From Epichloe hybrida (Eukaryota > Ascomycota > Sordariomycetes > Hypocreales > Clavicipitaceae), in contig JAFEKR010000002.1 in NCBI GenBank assembly GCA_019022495.1, positions 2,046,001-2,110,000 on the forward strand: a stretch of 64,000 bases of DNA, read 5' to 3'. The notes below the pieces were generated by a model that made no database searches, was not told the DNA's origin, and saw only the letters and a list, made by a program, of their open reading frames with translations. Numbering within the stretch: position 1 is the stretch's first letter; the number at the start of each line of letters is the position of its first letter. This document shows positions 13,263 to 25,700 of the stretch, one piece after another. A program made the position numbers and the translations under genes.

Positions 13263-13354
13263 TGTAAGGGCTTGGGCTTTGCCTAAGCATTGTCCGTATA
13301 GCAGTTAGAGAGGGGAGTGGCAGAAGTAGTTAGGGTAAGGAAAGGAAGCTTACA
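13263..13354 (+). repeat. 5' LTR (92 bp) of the outer gypsy element
   Basis: The LTR has ends TGTAAG and CTTACA and is repeated at 28873-28960. It is very short for a gypsy LTR. The internal region follows at once with TAAGTAGCC, where a primer binding site (usually starting TGG) may have been mutated. Confidence 0.7.
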
Positions 13355-16300
13355 TAAGTAGCCTAAGGGGTATAAGGGGCACCACTAGGGATAGCCTCTT
13401 ACCCTTTCTCCTTTCTCCTTAAGTCTCTTAATACTATACTAATGCCCTATTATAGTTACCTAGGGGCTAGTCTATAATAATTAAGAGACTTCCTTTAGTC
13501 CTTTTTAATAACTACTAAAAGATATAATAGAAATACTAATAAATATATTAATAGATATAGTAAACACACTCTAACTATAAGACTAACCTAGCTAGGGAAT
13601 AATAACTCCCCTATTTAATACTATAGCACTACTAGTAGCTTAATAAGCCTAATTTAAGACGCTTTAACTTATACTTAATAAGTAAATAGTAAAACTTATA
13701 TACCTCTAATAATAAGTAGCTATAAATACTATAGGACCTTTAACCTAACTACCTATTATAGCCTAGCCTAATACCCTAATAGTAAACCTTACTTTACCTC
13801 TTACCTTTAACTTAGTCTTAGCTATACCTAGGGTAAAACAAAAACCTATCCCTATAGGTAACCTATATAATAGTAATAAGGCCTTATTTACTATATAGAG
13901 GTTCCTAATAAAACATAAGTTATAGGTAAATAAGGACTTTATTAGAACTAATAAGGATAGGTAAATATTTATTTACTAGAACCAGAGTATTGTTTGTAGT
14001 GTAGTTAGTGTAGTTTTTAGGAAAAATTTGTATTTGTAGTGTAGGTTTTTTTTTTCTTGTAGTTAATATATTGTAGTTTTTTTTTTTTGTAGTTAGTGTA
14101 ATGTAGTTTTTTTTTTTATAGTGTAGTGTATTATAGTTTTTTTTTGCTTATAGTGTAGTGTAGTTAGTGTAGTTACTAACTACACTAACTACAAAAACTA
14201 TAAATGTAGTGTTAGTAAAAAGAAAAGTGGGCTTTTTTATTATATAAGGTTATTATAAGGATTAAAAGAAGGCTAGTTATATAGAAGCTTTTATTATTAC
14301 CTATTTTACCTAATTAGTTATATAATTTATAAAATTTACCTTTTTTTAAGGATTTTACTATAACTAGGGTAATTTATAATATTATAACTTTTTAATAATA
14401 CTATTATACCTAATACTTTATTTTACTAATATAACTTAAAGAAAAACCTTCTTATTATTTTATTTACTATTACTATTAATTATTTTATATTTTAAAATGT
14501 TATTATTATTATTTTAAATAAAAAATACCCTAAACTAATAGAATAAAATTAATTAAGAAATCAAGATAAATTACTAGAAGTTAATAGAATATATACTTAG
14601 TACTTAAATCTTATTCTTAATATAATAAGAACTTAAAAAAAGCTTAAACTATTTATTTAAGATTTAAACTAATTAAATATTACTTTTAGCTTTATAATTC
14701 TAAAGCTTTAAGAAGTTATATATAGTAACTTTATATATCTTATTACTATAATATATAAATAAAGAATATAATAAACTAATATTTATAATCTATTAATAAA
14801 TAATTAATAGTATTATTTTAATTACCCTATATAGCTTATTTAAGCTATAAAAAATAAGTTTAACTTATTTTTTAAAATAAAACTAAGACTTACTTTTATA
14901 TAATATACTATACTTATTATAAGAGCTTTAATAACTTTAATAACCTTAATTACTATTATTACTATTATTACTATTATTACTTAATTACTATTATTACTAT
15001 TATTTTACTTTTATTATTATTTTAAAAAAATATAAAAGAGAAAACATTTTTATAATATTAATATTTTTAAAAACCTTAAAATACTAAGTTATTAAAAACT
15101 ATAGCTTTTACTATAGTAATTTACTTGTAATTACTAGTATTTATATTTAAGTTATTTATTTATTTTTTATTTTTTATTAAACTTTAACACTAATAATATT
15201 ATAAGTAATCTTAGTAATCTTAGTAATCTTAGTAATACTAGTAATATTAGTAATATTAGTATTATAAGCTATTATAAGCTATTATAAGCTATAATAAGAT
15301 ATAATAAGCTACTTATATTAAGTTTACTAGTAGTTCTTTTTATAGTTTTTTTAAAATAAGTAATAATAATAATTTATAGAAAGATAAAATAATTTATAGA
15401 AATAGTAAATAATATAATAAGAAGGTTTTTCTTTAAGTTATATTAGGGAAATAAAGTATTAAGTTAAATAGTATTATTAAAAAAGTATAATATTATATAT
15501 AACCTTACTTAGTTATAATAAAATTATAAAAATAATATAATATTATAAATTCTATAACTAATTTAATAAAATAGGTAATAATAAAAGCTTTTATATAACT
15601 AGCTTTCTTTTAACCTTATAAATACTAATAACTAATAAAAAGTCTAATACTACATTTGTAGTATTTGTAGTTAGTGTAGTTTAGGAAAAAAAATTTGTAG
15701 TGTAATGTATTGTAGTTTTTTTTTTTTTGTAGTTAGTGTAGTGTAGTTTTTTTTTCCTTATAGTTAGTGTAGTTTGTAGTGTAGTGTAATTTGTAGTGTA
15801 GTTACTACACTACACTACAAATACTACACTACACTACACGTTTTAGTGCAATACTCTGACTAGAACTTATCCTTTAAAGTCTAGTCCTAGGTAGTTACTT
15901 TCTTTAAATAAGGCAGTATTTATAATTTTAACCTAGCTAAATTCCTAGAATACCTTAGGTCTATGTTCTCTAATTTATATAGGTAAGAGATAGCCCTTAT
16001 AAAACTTAACTAAATAGAATAGGGCTTAGGGGAGCTATTTTCTATGTTTTTTATTTACTTTATAAAGAAGCTCTTATTAGTAAGAGGGGATTATTAGGGG
16101 GATAATATAAAGCTAGTAAAGCTTTAATAAGCGCTTAATAAGTATTTAAGAGAAATTAGCGTAAGCTAGGGTATTAGCTAGACGTGTAGCATATAGCTAT
16201 TATATAGTATTATAAGATTATAGTTAATATTAAGGCCCTTACTATAGAGGATAAGTACTAGTTCTAACGTAGACTATAGCTAACTAAACCTATACCTTAG

Positions 16301-17300
16301 ACTAATTATAAGGGTAATATGCTAATAACTAGGGTATGTGTAGTAAGAACTTAATTAGGAAAATAGAATAGGCTAGTTAAGAAGGAGAAGGGTCTAAAGC
16401 CTACTATAAATATATAATAAGCTAAATAGGTATTAGAAGTAAAGTTAGCTAAATGCTATTAGGAGAGATATTACCTATAATATAAATCTAAGGACTACTA
16501 TATTTAGGAGTATACCTTCCTCTTACCTTACTACCTATAGGTTAATATTAACTTATATAAAGCAAATAAGGAAAGCATAAATAAGGAAGTAAATATTCCC
16601 CCTATAGAAAATAAGTAGCCCCTAAGTAAAGTCTTATATAAGGGTAAGAAGGCTAACTATATACTATAATATAGGATAACTATTTAAGCTATATAGAGTT
16701 AGAGTAAGATATAGTATAATATATAAACTAACTACTATTCTTAATTCCTATACTCTTTAATATATATTATTATATTAATATCTAGATTAATTATAGTTAT
16801 AATTATTATAGTGCTATAAGTAAGTTAGTAGTGAAATAGTTTAGCCTAGAGCTTATATAGTTACTAAAGAGGAGGCGTGTCTAGACTATAGTAAAAATAG
16901 AAAGGAGAGGAAAGAGAGTATAGGAGAATACCTCCTTAATTACCTATATAGTACGCACTAGAATAGACATTAATAGCTAGGAGTTATTAGTGTATTTATA
17001 TATTATCCTAGGCCTTATATAAGACATTATACTTAGGATACTATAGCTAGAATATTATAATATAGTTATTTATATAGTAAAATAGTAATTAGTTATTAGA
17101 GTAATAAAGGGCTTATATATCTCTAAAGCCTTTACACGTGGGGTAAAGACTCTAGTATAGGGGATTATTAGGTCCTTATATACTACAGAAGCGCGCTAGG
17201 TATACTAAAGGAAGGACACTTTTATAATATTTATTACTATAAGCCTTAGGGAGATAATAATAGTACTATAGATTATAGTGCCTAAGATAAAACTAAATAG
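13355..17300 (+). pseudogene. gag and protease region of the outer gypsy element, split by a hAT-like insertion
   Basis: With stops allowed, a gag-like + strand frame runs up to 13982. The host sequence resumes at 15859 after the hAT-like element and carries the 8-bp duplication ACTAGAAC. Around 16,430-16,490 a Cys- and Lys-rich segment with CYQERYYLQYKSKD looks like a degraded CCHC zinc knuckle. A protease-like tail follows near 16,980-17,100. These identities rest mainly on position upstream of a clear reverse transcriptase. Confidence 0.55.
13983..15858 (-). mobile_element. Complete non-autonomous hAT-like element with 8-bp target duplication
   Basis: The + strand ends are CAGAGTATTG and CAATACTCTG, a perfect 10-bp inverted repeat of the CAGAG type typical of hAT elements. 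Identical 8-bp direct repeats ACTAGAAC flank it at 13975-13982 and 15859-15866. An 8-bp duplication is the hAT signature. Both subterminal zones carry many GTAGTGTAG and TAGTTAGTG repeats, probable transposase binding sites. No transposase frame is present in the 1876 bp, so it would depend on an enzyme made elsewhere. The orientation given matches the partial + strand copies at 1-1086 and 7352-10635. Confidence 0.85.
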
Positions 17301-17316
17301 CCTAGATATATTAATA

Positions 17317-20300
17317 TTACCTAAGGAGTTAGCTAACTTTATAGACCTTTTTAATAAAGCTAGAGCTAATAGCTTACCTCCTTACTAGGGGTCCCTTAAT
17401 TACCACATACACTTACATAAGAATTAGGACAAGTCTAAACTAACGCTTCTTTAGGGATTACTATATAATATACTAAGGGACTAGCTTCTAGAGGTTAGAC
17501 ACTAGATTATAGACTTAATAAATAAGGGTTAGATTTATACTAGCTTATTATTAGCTATAGCTTTAGTCCTCCTTATTAAAAAGGCTAATAAGGGTTAGCG
17601 TTTTTATATAGACTACTACGCTCTTAATAAGATAATAGTATAGGATTACTATTCTCTCTTATTAATTAAGGAGACACTCTATTTCTTATCCTAGGCATGC
17701 TAGTTTATAAAGGTAAATATTTACATAGCGTTTTATAAGCTATAGATTACTAAGGGCTAGGAGTACTTAATAGCATTTTAAACTAGGTTTAGGCTATTTA
17801 AGTGGCTAGTTTACCCCTTTAGCTTAGCTAGTGCACTAGTAATGTTCTAACGTTATATTAACAAGTCCTTAGGGGATATATTAGGGGATTTTATTATAGT
17901 ATACTTAGATAATATCTTAATTTACTTAGGGGGATTAAGGAAAGACTATATAGCTAAGGTCTAGGTAATATTAGGCTGCCTAAGGGCTATGGGGTTATAC
18001 TTAGACCTTAATAAGTCTATGTTTATAGTAAAGGAGGTTTAATACCTAGGATATATTATTATAGTAAGTCATTTTATTTATCTAGATCTAGTAAAGGTTA
18101 TAGCTATTAGGGAATAAGTAGCCCTAATAAAACTTTAGGGGGTCTATAACTTCCTAGGGTTTACTAACTTTTACTATAACTTTATTAGTAACTTTTTAGA
18201 ACTAGTAACACTGCTAATATAATTAACTAAGAGGAATATCCCTTTTTAATAGGGGCCTAAAGAGAATAATGCCTTTAATAGGTTAAAAGACACCTTTATT
18301 ACATACCTAGTACTAGCATAATAGGATTTAGATCTCCCTATAGTAGTAAAAGCTAATTATTTAGGAATAGCCATTAGAGAATGCCTTTCCTAATAAGGCT
18401 AGGATAGTGTTATGTACCTAGTTGCCTACTACTTTACTAGCTTTATATCCTTATAAAAGAACTATATAATTTATAATAAGGAATTATTAGCTATTATCTT
18501 ATACCTTAAGGCATGGTTAGCTAAGCTATAGGGCATTTCTAGTCTATTTATAATTTACATAAACTATAAGAACCTAGAGTACTTTATAACTCCCTAGTTA
18601 ATATTAGAGTAATAGGCTTAATAAGCAGATATACTTACGCTATTTAATTTCTATCTTTAGTATAGACTTAGTATATAGGTATAGTAACTTAATGCTCTTT
18701 CCTAAAGGGAATAAGACTAGGAAAGGGTAACCTCTAGAATAGGATATATTCTATAACTTATTACTATTATATAACTCTTACTAACACTAGATAAATAGTA
18801 AGATAATAGTAGTATAGCGCTATTACTAGCTAGTAAGGTTCTTTTTACTACTAAATACCTTTAGACCTTATAAGACTAAGCTATTATCTTTAACCTTATG
18901 TATAGTATTTAATTAAGGGCTATCTAGGAAGGGGCCTAGAGGTTTCCTATTAAGGTACTTATAAGGGAGTAAGTAGTAAATTATTCTATAAGCGCTTATA
19001 GGGCGCTCTAGTTTAGGGGCTATACCTAGGTCTTAGCTTAGGAGCCTCTTATAATAACCCTAATATAGTAATACTATAATTTACTAGTAATAAGGCACCT
19101 AGGCTATAATACTATATTTTAAATCTTATAATAGTAGTTTCACTAGGATAGGATATTATAAGATATTACTAGGTTTATTTATAACTATTATTACTATAGT
19201 AGTTATAAGAGCTATTAATATTACTAAGGCTTACTAAAGCCTTTACCTATCCCTAACTAGTTCTAGTTATAAATCTCTATTAACTTTATAATAAACTTAC
19301 TAGCACTATCCCTAGAAAAACTATAATACTTAACGGTTATTATAGATTAACTCTCTAAATTTATTTAGCTTAAGGCTATAATATCTATAGGAGCTAAGGA
19401 ATATATAAAGAGGTTTAAAATAGTTTAGTAATAGTTTAGGGGGTTTCCTTAATTAATTATTATAGATTATAGTTTAGATTAGTTAGGAAAGTTTTAGATA
19501 ATATTATACTCCTTAGTTAGGATTAATTAGTTACTTTCTATATTACATTACCTATAAACTAATAGTAATACTAAGTAAGCAAACTAAGAGATATAGGTAA
19601 TACTATATATTATAGTCTCCTTCTTATAGTTTAACTAGCTAGAATATCTAGCTACTTACTAGCTTATAATTAATAATAGGCTATTTTTTATAATAGGAGT
19701 TAGCCTAAATAAGCTACTATATAGCTATAATCTAAAGCTAGTCTAGTTACTACTAGATATATTTACTTCTATAATAACACTAAAGGGGTAAGTAATATAG
19801 TTTCTTAAGCACCTCTAGGAGGGTACTTATCTAGTATAAGCTATAATAGCTTATATATAATAAAGGTAGTAAGACACTATGTTTACTTTATATTAGCTAG
19901 TAAAATAGTTTTAGGTAAGAGATAAGGTATAGCTTTTACTTAAAAATATTAAAACTAACTACCTCTTATAAAAACTTAATTAGGTAATAGTAAAGTATAT
20001 AGTTATAAAGGTCCTAATATTACTTATAGTATAGCTTAATATCCTAAGAGGTATTTACCTAGTATTTTACATAGACCTTATTAAACATACTATAGAGGAC
20101 CCTCTCCCTAGTTAGAAGCTCTAGGACTCCTATCTAGGGCTAGAATAAGTCCTAGTAAAGGTTAATAATAAACTTATTAAGGAATATTAAGTTAAGTAAA
20201 TCCTAGTGGCTTAAAATACCCTAGGCTAAGGCAAGAGATATAATATACTTATTAAGTAAGTAAGCTATATATAGCCTATATAGGAACTATTAGAGAATAT

Positions 20301-20335
20301 AGTATAAACATAAGCCCTTAATAAGTTTAAGGTAA
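17317..20335 (+). pseudogene. pol of the outer gypsy element: RT, RNase H, integrase, chromodomain
   Basis: The frame begins with the LPKE-FADFIDLF-like segment before reverse transcriptase. It continues with a YIDYYALNK-like segment, the catalytic block VYLDNILIY near 17,900 (Y-V-D-D class), LGYIIIVS, and a LGFTNFYYNFI-like segment. RNase H spans about 18,330-18,720 and includes NKELLAIILYLKAW. Integrase has an H-H-C-C-like zinc region near 19,090-19,240 and a catalytic core to about 19,800. A chromodomain-like segment closes it at 20,185-20,335. Most stops are TAG or TAA at Gln or Trp positions, as RIP gives. The gene is dead. Confidence 0.8.
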
Positions 20336-21176
20336 AATAAGGAGATATATAATATAATAATAAACTAAGTTAATTTTAGAAAACTTATTTACGTATAAAG
20401 ACTTCTATATATATCTATAATACTAATATATTATAGTTTACTACTATTACTTAAAGGGAATAATTATTCTCTAAGTCTTTATTTAAATTAATAGAAGAGT
20501 TTATATAGGTATATACTACCTTTATTTAGAGTTAGTGCTTTACTAATATAGCTATAGTATATTTACCTAGTAATAGTTATAGTATAAAGAGTTATTTACT
20601 AGGGATATAACCTAGGTTCTAGATAGTATAGGTAAGGTTAGCGTATAAAGTATATATAAGTAAAGGTATAACTAAAGCATAAGGGGGGGGATAGTAAGTA
20701 AGAATAGTAATCTTAGTAAGATAAGAAATATTATTTCTAGCTAGGGGTTAGCTAGCTCTAGGGTTTCTAGAGGCATATTTAGGAGGAAAACTAGCTAACT
20801 CTAACTTAGAGAGAAGATAAGTAAGCTACTAGTAATAATAAAAAAGAGAGTTATTACCTAACTTAGTAATTTAATAATAGTATTAGTTCTTACTATAATA
20901 ATAGAGAGTAAGCGCCTAGATAAGGGTAGTAAATTATTTATGTATTTCTTTACATATAGTATTTAGGCTACCAATAACCTATTAGTTCTATTAGAATAAA
21001 ATGCTAGTGACTTATTACATAGACTACGCTATACTATAACTAGCTAAAGGGCTAGCGCTAATAAAGGGGATAATATTAAGGCTAGTTATATTTATTATAG
21101 GGGTGTCTATAGCTAGAGATACCCTAAGAGCTAAGCATATAAAAGCTAGGTTAAATTACGCCTAGCTAAGGAGAGC

Positions 21177-21378
21177 TGTGAGAACAATGGTAGCTAGGCA
21201 AGAGGTATGGGGGCTCTGGTATATTGACTAAAGCTTGCTAGGTCTAAGTGTGTTATGCGTGCAAGTCACTAGCTTATAGCTAGTGGCTTGCTAGTGTCAC
21301 GTGGACCTAGCCCTAGGACATAGCCTGCCTGCGGGGTGCACTAGTAATTACAGGTGTTATTATAAGTGGGGCCTTATA
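21177..21378 (-). repeat. 3' LTR of the inner gypsy element
   Basis: 202 bp, direct repeat of 27712-27913. Its low-coordinate half keeps TGTGAG and several CpG, while its other half is RIP-altered, ending CTTATA instead of CTCACA. The polypurine tract lies immediately to the right. Confidence 0.85.
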
Positions 21379-21480
21379 ATTGCCCCCTTACTTATAGCTA
21401 GGCTCCTAAATAGCTCGATAGCTATTACATAGCTATTTGCTACCTAGCTGCTATATTAAAATAATAATAAATAATAAGTA

Positions 21481-22740
21481 GTGCTTAAGTATAAATTCAC
21501 TAGTGACTCCTTATTATATTATATACTTTTCTCTTCTATAACACTAGATAAGTTTTCTATAAATTATTATTATACCTTTAGATACCTTCACTTTGCCCTT
21601 ACCTATTACTATATTTTTATTATAGAAGCTAAATATATTCCCTTAAAGGAATGTTCCTATATGCACTATTTACATACTAGGTGCGTAGACTTTAAGAAAA
21701 ACCCTCTATCTAAGCCTAAACTACCTAAGATTAACTATTAATTCCCTATTAAATTATTTGCTATTACTATTATAATAGTAAAGCGTTTTAAACGCTGTAT
21801 TTAGTGTTATAAACGTGGTAATACCTATGATACTATAAGTATACTGCTATTTGCTAGTCTTTTAGTCCCTTATTTCTAATGTCTTTATATAGGTAATAGC
21901 CACTATAAAAGGTGACTTTCTAGACCTTTTAGTCCTTTTAGACTAGGCGTAAACCCTTATAAATGCCCTTAGTAGTACTATTAAGGAGGACCCTAAGGAC
22001 TCTATATTCTCTAAGGTAACTTACTTTAGTATTACTAGGTCTTACTTAGCCTTAATATTAGGTTTTAACCATGCTAACATAGCACACTATATTACGTTTA
22101 GCCTTATAGAGGCTATAAAGGTCCACTAGGTTTATCTCTTCCTTACCTATACACTAGTGCTTTGCTTATATTTTAGGGTAGGAGGCGTTAATTTTATATA
22201 ATTAGTATATTATATCTTAGCAATAACTTTCTATTATAATGTGGCTAGCGCCTATCCTAGGAGTAATAAGTATTCTATTCCTTTTTGCTACTAATTTGCT
22301 AACCCTTTTATAGCAAAACTATTATAAACTTTTCTATATCTAGAAGATAAAGGTAACTTTATGTTTATAGTCTTATAACCTAGGTTTTATGCCCTAGGGC
22401 GTGGCAAAGCATTGCTTTTTCTAGGCAATAAGGGGCCTTATTAAGGAGAATAAGAAGGCAGGTAAATACCTTCTTTATAAGGGTGTAATATATTCCTATA
22501 TAGGGGCTACTATAGAGGGGTTTCCCTTAACTCTCCTTACTTTATAGGCATGTTTTCTTTTGTTTTTTAGTAAGTAGTCTAAGGTTTTTATTCTAGAGTG
22601 TAATAGTAGCTAATAAGGCTATGCCTTTTCTATAAGAATATTATATCTTTTTGCCTATAACTCGCTTATATCTTGCTACTTTTCTTACTAGACTTGTTTT
22701 AGTAAAATGCCTAAATTACGCGTTAAGCGCCTTCTATGTC
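21481..22740 (+). pseudogene. Antisense accessory reading frame of the inner gypsy element
   Basis: Positions 21481-21741 hold 86 sense codons without a stop, which is unlikely by chance in DNA this rich in A and T. The frame goes on past single stops through a Cys/Arg-rich segment near 21,781-21,830 (KRFKRCIxCYKRGNT), which resembles a fungal zinc-cluster or Cys-knuckle motif. After a shift near 21,918 another long, nearly open frame follows with DFLDLLVLLD and INALSSTIKEDPKDSIFSK. It runs opposite to gag-pol, between integrase and the 3' LTR. No ATG start is visible at 21481 (the first codon is GTG). The function is unknown. Confidence 0.4.
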
Positions 22741-22799
22741 TTTTACTATAACCTATTAGTTATATTTACTTAGCTAGCCCTTCTATTTTACTAGGTATT

Positions 22800-25700
22800 T
22801 ATCGCCTTCTTAGGTCTTCCTATAGTCCTTAACCTCCTTAACTTTATACTTATTATCTTTATTCTCTAAGTCTAGTATTAGCATTTCCTTATCTCTAGTG
22901 TCTTTATAGCAATTCCATAGCTCTAATAAGCTAATATAAAATATATTATATAGCTAACTATATTTTTTAGGCAATGTAAGTCTATATGCTTATTTTCCTA
23001 TAGTATTAAGTACTTAAAACAGTTTAATAAATCTAGGGGTTAGCTTTTATTTTACGTTCTTAAGCCTAATATTCTTTGCTAATAGTAGTACTAGGTTACC
23101 TCTTTTTAGCGTTAATAGCTAGTAATGCTAGTTATAGTACTTTACTTAGGTCTTAGTAGCTTTTACCTAGTTTTACTTTAGCTACTCTTTAACTTTATAT
23201 AGCTTTATAATATATGCATAGGCTTCTAGCACCTCCCTTTCTTTAGTCTTATCCCTAAGAGCTAGGTAAAACTTAGGTAAATAGCCTATAAGGGAGTAAT
23301 TAGGAGAGTAGCCTATAGTCCTATTTACTACGTTATTATAGGTAAATTAGGCTATTAGGAGTAGCTTAGGCTATATCTATTAGTTATTAGCTATAAAGCA
23401 TTAGAGGTAATGCTTAAGCACCTAGTTTATTCTCTTTATTTACCTATTAGTTTAGGGGTAAAACACTGTAAAAAGCCTTTGCTTTACGCATAATAGGTAG
23501 CATAGGTCTAACTAGAATTAGCTTATAAAGACTAATCCCCTATTAGATATAATGCCCTCTAGTGCCCTAAACCTTAGTTTAATTTCCTTATAGAAAAGCT
23601 TTACTAGTTTAGCTATATTAATTATTATAGTTATAGGTAAGAAGATAGAGTACTTAGTAAATTAGTCTATAATCACTAGGATTACGTTAGTCTCTTATTT
23701 ACTTGCTTAGGCGACTAGTAATCCTATAATAAAATCTATTAAGATTTCTGCCTATAGTTACTATGGTATTAGCAGGGATTTAAGGCTTCTATATAGGTAA
23801 TGCCTTCTAGCCACTACTTGCTAGCAAACCTTATAGCTTGCAATATAGTTAGATACTAACTTGTTTATGCCTAGCCACTAGAAGTAATGCTTTAATAGCT
23901 TAAGAGTGTGTTTAGTCCTAAAGTAACCTACTAGTGAATTATTATAGTATAGCCATAGAAGCTCCTATTATAAGATAGGCTCCTAGGGAATAACTACCTA
24001 GTCTTAGTATATTAGGAGGCCCCTTATGTTATATAACCATAGACTAGCTTTTCCCTTGCCTCTTACTAGGGAATTATTAATCTTACTATCCTACCTCTAT
24101 AAATCTAGATCTTAATCCTATGCCTTTTATAGTAATTACGCTAATGGTTTATTTAGCCTAGATTAGTAGGGATTTAGTAGCTTAATAGTCTCCTATATCT
24201 CTTATACTACGCTAATATCTTAGACATACGCTACTTTCTCCTAGAAATTACCCTTATTTAGCTAATCTTTCACTGGATTTATAGTGGCTAACTAGCCTCT
24301 TAACTAGGCTACTCTAGCCTCTAGAGCTCTCTTTATAGTGGCTAGGGCATTTTCCTCCCCTAAAGGTATCTTACTAAGCCTCTTTACTAAGACTAGGGTA
24401 TTTTCCTCCCCTAAAGGCATCTTACTATATTTTCTTTAATATATTAAGACTAGGGCATTTTCCTCCCCTAAAGGCATCTTACTATATTTTCTCTTATATA
24501 TTAGTATCTCTTTTTTTACTAGTTCTTTAGTAGCTACTATTTTCTTTTAAAGCTCTAGTAAAAGTAACCTATTTATTAAGGGTTTGCCTTTATAATTAGA
24601 CTATCTTAACAGTGCATTTGCTAAGTTACTTTTCCTAGGTCTATGCCTAATTATAAAGTAAAAGGGGCAGAGGAATATACACTATCTAGCCTATTTTCTA
24701 TTTAGCTTCTGCTACTTTATAAAAGTCTGTAAGTTATAGTAATCTAATAGGACCTTTACTAGGGTTACTATACCTTTAATGTAGTGTTACTAGTGTTTAA
24801 ATAACTTTACTATAGCGAGTAGCTCCTAATCCGCTATGCTATAATTATGTTTAGCATCTATGAACTTCCTTAACTAAAATGCTACGGGATACTATTAGCC
24901 CTTATTATCTTACTAAGACAAGATTCTTACTATTATAAAGACTAAAGCATTTATCTTAATGCGCACTAGCTAACTTAGGTTATAATAATAGAGGAGAGGT
25001 GCTTATTAAAAGGTATCTTTTAGCTAGTTAAACGCTAGCTATTCTCTTTCCCTAAATATAAACTTCCTAGTCTAGATACTATTTTAACTACCTTTTATTA
25101 GTGCATGTAAGGGTGCTGTAATCCTAGAGTATTAGTAAATAAACCTTTAGTAAAAGTTATAGAATCCTAGGAAGGACTATATATCTTTAAAGCTTATAGG
25201 CTCCTTCTAGTCTTAGATTGTGTTCACTCTACGCGTATCTATTAAAATACTATTAACTAATAGGATAAACCCTAGGAATTTTACTAATTCCTAGTAAAAT
25301 AAACACTTTAAGGGTTTTATATATAACTTTACTAACCTTATATATTCTAAAACTTCCTTAATATATATAGTGTGTTTCTCTTGTGTTTTTAAGAAGATAA
25401 GGATATTATCTAAATACACTATATAAATAGTGTTTACTAGCCTATGAAGCACTTTATAGATATAGCTCTAGAAAGTAACTAGTGTGTTAGTTAGCCTAAA
25501 GGGCATTATAAGGTATTTATAGTGTCTATAGTAAGTATAAAATATAGTCTTTTACTTATTACTCTCTTTAATATAAATTTAATAGTAAGTATCCTTAATA
25601 TTAATCTTTAAGAAGTAGTAGGCTCCTTAGCACTAGTCTAGGATCTCTAAAATTAGGGGGAGAGCGTAGTGATTTTTTTATGTTACTTTATTAAGTCCTT

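Noticed and set aside
20681..20690. Run of G taken as the polypurine tract of the outer gypsy element
   Set aside because: The 92-bp LTR repeat at 28873 has its own purine tract, and taking 20690 would imply a 1.5-kb LTR without a 5' partner.
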